Source: an uncultured Clostridia bacterium
GTDB taxonomy: Bacteria > Bacillota > Clostridia > Christensenellales > Aristaeellaceae
Direction of reading: 5' to 3'
Assembly: GCA_937874275.1 (NCBI GenBank)
Contig: CALNAU010000203.1
Location: 1 to 14,510 of the forward strand
DNA length: 14,510 bases
Shown here: positions 13,918 to 14,510 of the stretch, in pieces
Position numbering within the stretch: position 1 is the stretch's first letter
How the letters are laid out: each line of letters begins with the position of its first letter
Translations under genes and position numbers: made by a program
The notes under the pieces: generated by a model
The model's input: the letters and a program-made list of their open reading frames with translations, nothing else
Told to the model about the DNA's origin: nothing
The model's database searches: none

Positions 13918-14510
13918 ATGCAGCGGCTGATAACACGCTATAAGGATCAGACGGAGCTGAAGGACGGCGGCGACATTCCGGCGCTGCATGGCGCGCGGTT
14001 CCTGATGGTCTTTTTTGTAGCCATCTTTCATCTGTGGCAGCTCAGCTGGCTGACGCCGCAGTTTACGCTGTTCGGTCACCATGTCAGCATGGATCCCCTG
14101 CTGCGCTCCGGCTACATGTGGGTGGATGGCATGCTGCTGTTGTCGGGCTTTTTGTGCTACCTGCCTCATGCCGCGGCGCGAGAGGCCGCGCGCCCGGCAC
14201 CGGCTGTGCTGCCGTTTTATGTCAAGCGCTTCTGGCGCATTGTGCCCACCTACCTGCTCAACCTGGCGGTGGTGCTGCTGGTAATCATTTTGCCCCAGCG
14301 CCTGTACGCAACCCCCGGCCAGGCCACGGGCGATATCCTGGCGCACATCACCTTTACCCACAACTGGTTCCCCTACAGCTACCTGCGCTCGCCGCTCAAT
14401 GGCGTGCTGTGGACGCTGGCGGTGGAGGTGCAGTTTTATGTGCTGTTTCCGCTGCTGGCGCGCGCCTTCCGGCGCATGCCGCTGCTGACCTACGCCGTCA
14501 TGACGGGCGT
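13918..14510 (+). CDS. Acyltransferase-3 family membrane protein, cut by the window edge
   Basis: The first 197 codons of a polytopic acyltransferase of the OafA/YrhL type; no stop is reached at 14510. These enzymes transfer O-acetyl or similar groups to cell-surface glycans. The start ATG at 13918 lies 1 base after the upstream stop. Visible hallmarks are R27-x10-H38 (ARFLMVFFVAIFHLW), the catalytic-type motif of the family; a DGMLLLSGFLC segment (70-80); KRFWRIVPTYLLNL (103-116); and LWTLAVEVQFYVLFPLL (164-180) with E170. Membrane segments lie near 26-44, 65-81, 110-126 and 164-180. The family normally has ten segments over about 350 residues, so roughly half is missing. The target glycan is unknown. 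No strong ribosome binding site is visible, suggesting coupling to the TPR gene. Confidence 0.9.
   Translation, partial: MQRLITRYKDQTELKDGGDIPALHGARFLMVFFVAIFHLWQLSWLTPQFTLFGHHVSMDPLLRSGYMWVDGMLLLSGFLCYLPHAAAREAARPAPAVLPFYVKRFWRIVPTYLLNLAVVLLVIILPQRLYATPGQATGDILAHITFTHNWFPYSYLRSPLNGVLWTLAVEVQFYVLFPLLARAFRRMPLLTYAVMTG

Overview
This GC-rich window has Gram-positive features: a sortase-type C-terminal sorting signal, a T-box leader on a tRNA synthetase gene, SH3/peptidoglycan-binding secreted proteins, and the small CLEC peptide family known from Clostridioides difficile. The best guess is an uncultured or poorly known anaerobic, high-GC member of the Clostridia. That placement is inference from gene content only.

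Layout. (1) 1-1606: a cell-wall-anchored surface protein with two InlB-type repeats and a pilin-like isopeptide domain. It has no signal peptide, and its frame is cut by a stop at 2-4, so it may be a broken gene. A terminator follows. (2) 1659-3089: a compact ECF sigma operon with its own ECF-type promoter: sigma factor, probable anti-sigma factor, and two small unknown proteins sharing a short motif. (3) 3136-4929: a secreted peptidoglycan-binding/SH3 protein, then an orphan substrate-binding-fold protein, ending in a bidirectional terminator. (4) 4970-6546, minus strand: serS under a T-box leader whose specifier (UCC) and discriminator-pairing base both fit tRNA-Ser. (5) 6612 to the right edge, plus strand: one promoter followed by seven closely spaced or overlapping genes. 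They encode pyrimidine-nucleoside phosphorylase, a TlpA-like thioredoxin, a 48-residue CLEC membrane peptide, a polytopic 4Fe-4S protein, a secreted protein with a repeated motif, a 937-residue zinc-ribbon/membrane/TPR protein, and an acyltransferase-3 protein cut by the window edge.

Two modules stand out. The first is the TlpA-like / CLEC peptide / membrane 4Fe-4S set. It looks like an electron relay feeding reducing equivalents across the membrane to extracytoplasmic thiols. The second is the zinc-ribbon protein, whose outward-facing domain has about sixteen repeats on an almost exact 37-residue period and which sits 1 base from an acyltransferase. It may be a cell-envelope scaffold or sensor paired with a surface-modifying enzyme. 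No tRNA, rRNA, CRISPR array or insertion sequence was seen.
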